A stretch of 64,000 nt of DNA, from the NCBI GenBank assembly GCA_902363555.1, contig CABJAM010000001.1, forward strand, positions 682,001 through 746,000, in the 5' to 3' direction. The notes under the pieces were generated by a model. It was not told the DNA's origin. It was given only the letters and a program-made list of their open reading frames with translations, and did not search any database. The DNA comes from Lachnospiraceae bacterium (GTDB lineage Bacteria > Bacillota > Clostridia > Lachnospirales > Lachnospiraceae). The position numbers and the translations under genes are program-made. This document shows, piece by piece, positions 63,114 through 64,000 of this stretch; the stretch's first letter is position 1, and each line of letters begins with the position of its first letter.

Positions 63114-63485
63114 ATGGCAAAATTAACAACAGCTGAATTTATTGAAGCTATTAAAGAATTATCCGTATTAGAATTAAACGAATTAGTAAAAGCATGTGAG
63201 GAAGAATTTGGTGTTTCCGCAGCAGCAGGCGTTGTTGTAGCAGCAGCTGGCCCGGCAGAAGCAGCAGAAGAAAAGACTGAGTTCGACGTTGAGCTGACAG
63301 AAGTTGGCCCGAACAAGGTTAAGGTTATCAAGGTTGTTCGTGACCTTACAGGTCTTGGCCTCAAGGAAGCTAAGGAAGCTGTAGACGGCGCTCCGAAGGT
63401 AATCAAGGAAGCTGTCAGCAAAGAAGAAGCTGAAGAAATCAAGGCTAAATTTGAAGCTGAAGGCGCTAAAGCTACAATCAAATAA
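63114..63485 (+). CDS. rplL: Ribosomal protein L7/L12
   Basis: 123 residues. N-terminal dimerisation domain LTTAEFIEAIKELSVLELNELVKACEEEFGV, an Ala-rich hinge, and C-terminal factor-binding domain VKVIKVVRDLTGLGLKEAKEAVDGAPKVIKEAVSKEEAEEIKAKFEAEGA. It recruits translation factors. ATG 63114 after GGAGG is the start. The 131-bp gap after rplJ contains a GC-rich inverted repeat (CCGGC...GCCGG) but no gene. Confidence 0.97.
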   Translation: MAKLTTAEFIEAIKELSVLELNELVKACEEEFGVSAAAGVVVAAAGPAEAAEEKTEFDVELTEVGPNKVKVIKVVRDLTGLGLKEAKEAVDGAPKVIKEAVSKEEAEEIKAKFEAEGAKATIK

Positions 63486-63505
63486 TTGTAGACCTTTGAA
63501 TAACG

Positions 63506-63545
63506 AAGGCACATGGATATTTTATAATGTCCATGTGCCTTTTTT
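63506..63545 (+). terminator. Rho-independent terminator of rplJL
   Basis: Perfect 12-bp stem AAGGCACATGGA (63506-63517) with TCCATGTGCCTT (63530-63541), 12-base loop, T6 run. Confidence 0.95.
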
Positions 63546-63547
63546 AC

Positions 63548-63593
63548 TTGCTTATGCCCGGCTTAATCCGTATAATAAAAGAAAGAAGCCGGG
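63548..63593 (+). promoter_or_regulatory. Promoter of the last gene, with flanking inverted repeat
   Basis: TTGCTT (63548-63553), 17 bp, TATAAT (63571-63576). CCCGGCTT (63557-63564) and AAGCCGGG (63586-63593) form a perfect 8-bp inverted repeat around the -10 and expected start site. Confidence 0.55.
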
Positions 63594-63601
63594 AGGACAG
63601 G

Positions 63602-64000
63602 ATGAATAAAAACAGACGTATTAAAAATATATTGTTAATAACCATTGGCGTGCTTCTGTTGATCTTCGGGATTGTGGTCGGCCTGCTGGCAGGACGGATG
63701 CTTAGCGAAGAAGACGTGAATGAGACGGGAGCTCCGGAAATGGCGGTGGAGGAAAGCGGTAAAATTAAGGCCTCAGAGCCAGAGCGAGAAATTGCGGAAA
63801 ACGGGAGCATCAAAATCAAGGAAACAGAAAGCGGAACACATCAAAGCGAGAGTTTTGAAAGCGGGGGAACGGAAACCAAAGCAGAAACCAAATCGGAAAA
63901 CAGATTGCCGGAAAGTACCCCAGGGCTGACCGGGGCGCCGGAGGATACGGCTGCGGAAACATCAGCGTCAGCCACAGCCACAACTCAAGCGTCGATATCA
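63602..64000 (+). CDS. Membrane-anchored protein with acidic linker (3' truncated by window edge)
   Basis: 133 codons are visible. MNKNRRIKNILLITIGVLLLIFGIVVGLLAG is a signal anchor near the N-terminus. The rest so far is a Glu/Ser/Thr-rich linker turning Ala/Thr/Ser-rich at the end. The functional domain lies outside the window. The linker style is like that of the secreted DUF4214 proteins, but no homology can be claimed from low-complexity sequence. ATG 63602 follows GGGAGGACAG. Confidence 0.75.
   Translation, partial: MNKNRRIKNILLITIGVLLLIFGIVVGLLAGRMLSEEDVNETGAPEMAVEESGKIKASEPEREIAENGSIKIKETESGTHQSESFESGGTETKAETKSENRLPESTPGLTGAPEDTAAETSASATATTQASIS

Noticed and set aside
1..64000. CRISPR arrays, tRNA or rRNA genes
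   Set aside because: No regularly spaced repeats and no tRNA or rRNA signatures were seen; the repeated stem-loop elements are dispersed single copies.

Overview
The window looks like a chromosomal segment of a low-GC Gram-positive anaerobe, most likely a Lachnospiraceae-type Clostridia. This rests on the gene families: an MreB/Mbl homologue, RecD2, LtaS-type and LytR-CpsA-Psr proteins, a Firmicutes-style rpmG-secE-nusG-rplKA-rplJL cluster with an L10 leader, strong GGAGG ribosome binding sites, and DUF4214 surface proteins. The species cannot be read from the sequence alone. No rRNA, tRNA, CRISPR array, transposase or integrase was found.

Layout. 1-7.2 kb: the end of an ABC exporter gene, a hybrid histidine kinase, mreB/mbl and recD2. 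7.2-9.1 kb: a secreted GH25 lysozyme-like protein carrying DUF4214 repeats. 9.3-39.2 kb: a long AT-rich plus-strand glycan locus. It has a polyprenyl-phosphate sugar transferase, six GT2 and about six GT4-type glycosyltransferases, a Wzm/Wzt ABC exporter, a zinc-ribbon methyltransferase, UDP-glucose dehydrogenase, a Wzx-like flippase and four large polytopic GT-C-like membrane proteins. 39.3-44.5 kb, minus strand: manC-gmd-rmd (GDP-D-rhamnose synthesis) in an operon with a secreted L,D-transpeptidase bearing DUF4214 repeats. 44.6-46.8 kb, minus strand: a third DUF4214 protein, with an NlpC/P60 domain. 47-53 kb: a three-domain guanylyltransferase-cupin-mannose-6-phosphate isomerase fusion, a phosphohexomutase and an LCP glycan ligase. 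53.5-59.6 kb: hypothetical proteins, a ~300 bp foldback repeat, comF and an LTA-synthase-like gene. 59.6-63.5 kb: the ribosomal/transcription cluster with its RNA regulators. The window ends inside a membrane-anchored protein gene.

How it fits together. The hexose-phosphate enzymes, manC-gmd-rmd and ugd would supply GDP-mannose, GDP-D-rhamnose and UDP-glucuronate. The sugar transferase and cytoplasmic glycosyltransferases would build a lipid-linked glycan. The methyltransferase may cap it, Wzm/Wzt (and perhaps Wzx) would export it, the GtrB-like and GT-C proteins could decorate it outside the membrane, and LCP could attach it to peptidoglycan. Three DUF4214 proteins with three different peptidoglycan-active domains (GH25, L,D-transpeptidase, NlpC/P60) flank or sit inside the locus. 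My main hypothesis is a surface-glycan system with its own set of wall-remodelling enzymes, in which DUF4214 could be the targeting module.

Non-coding structure is also rich. Three copies of a stem-loop element with compensatory stem changes lie directly after terminators. An identical 5'-terminal hairpin starts the mreB and rplJ transcripts. Two L1-stalk-like sites precede rplK and rplA. A perfect 19-bp palindrome covers the -35 box of rpmG, and there is a candidate small RNA upstream of it.
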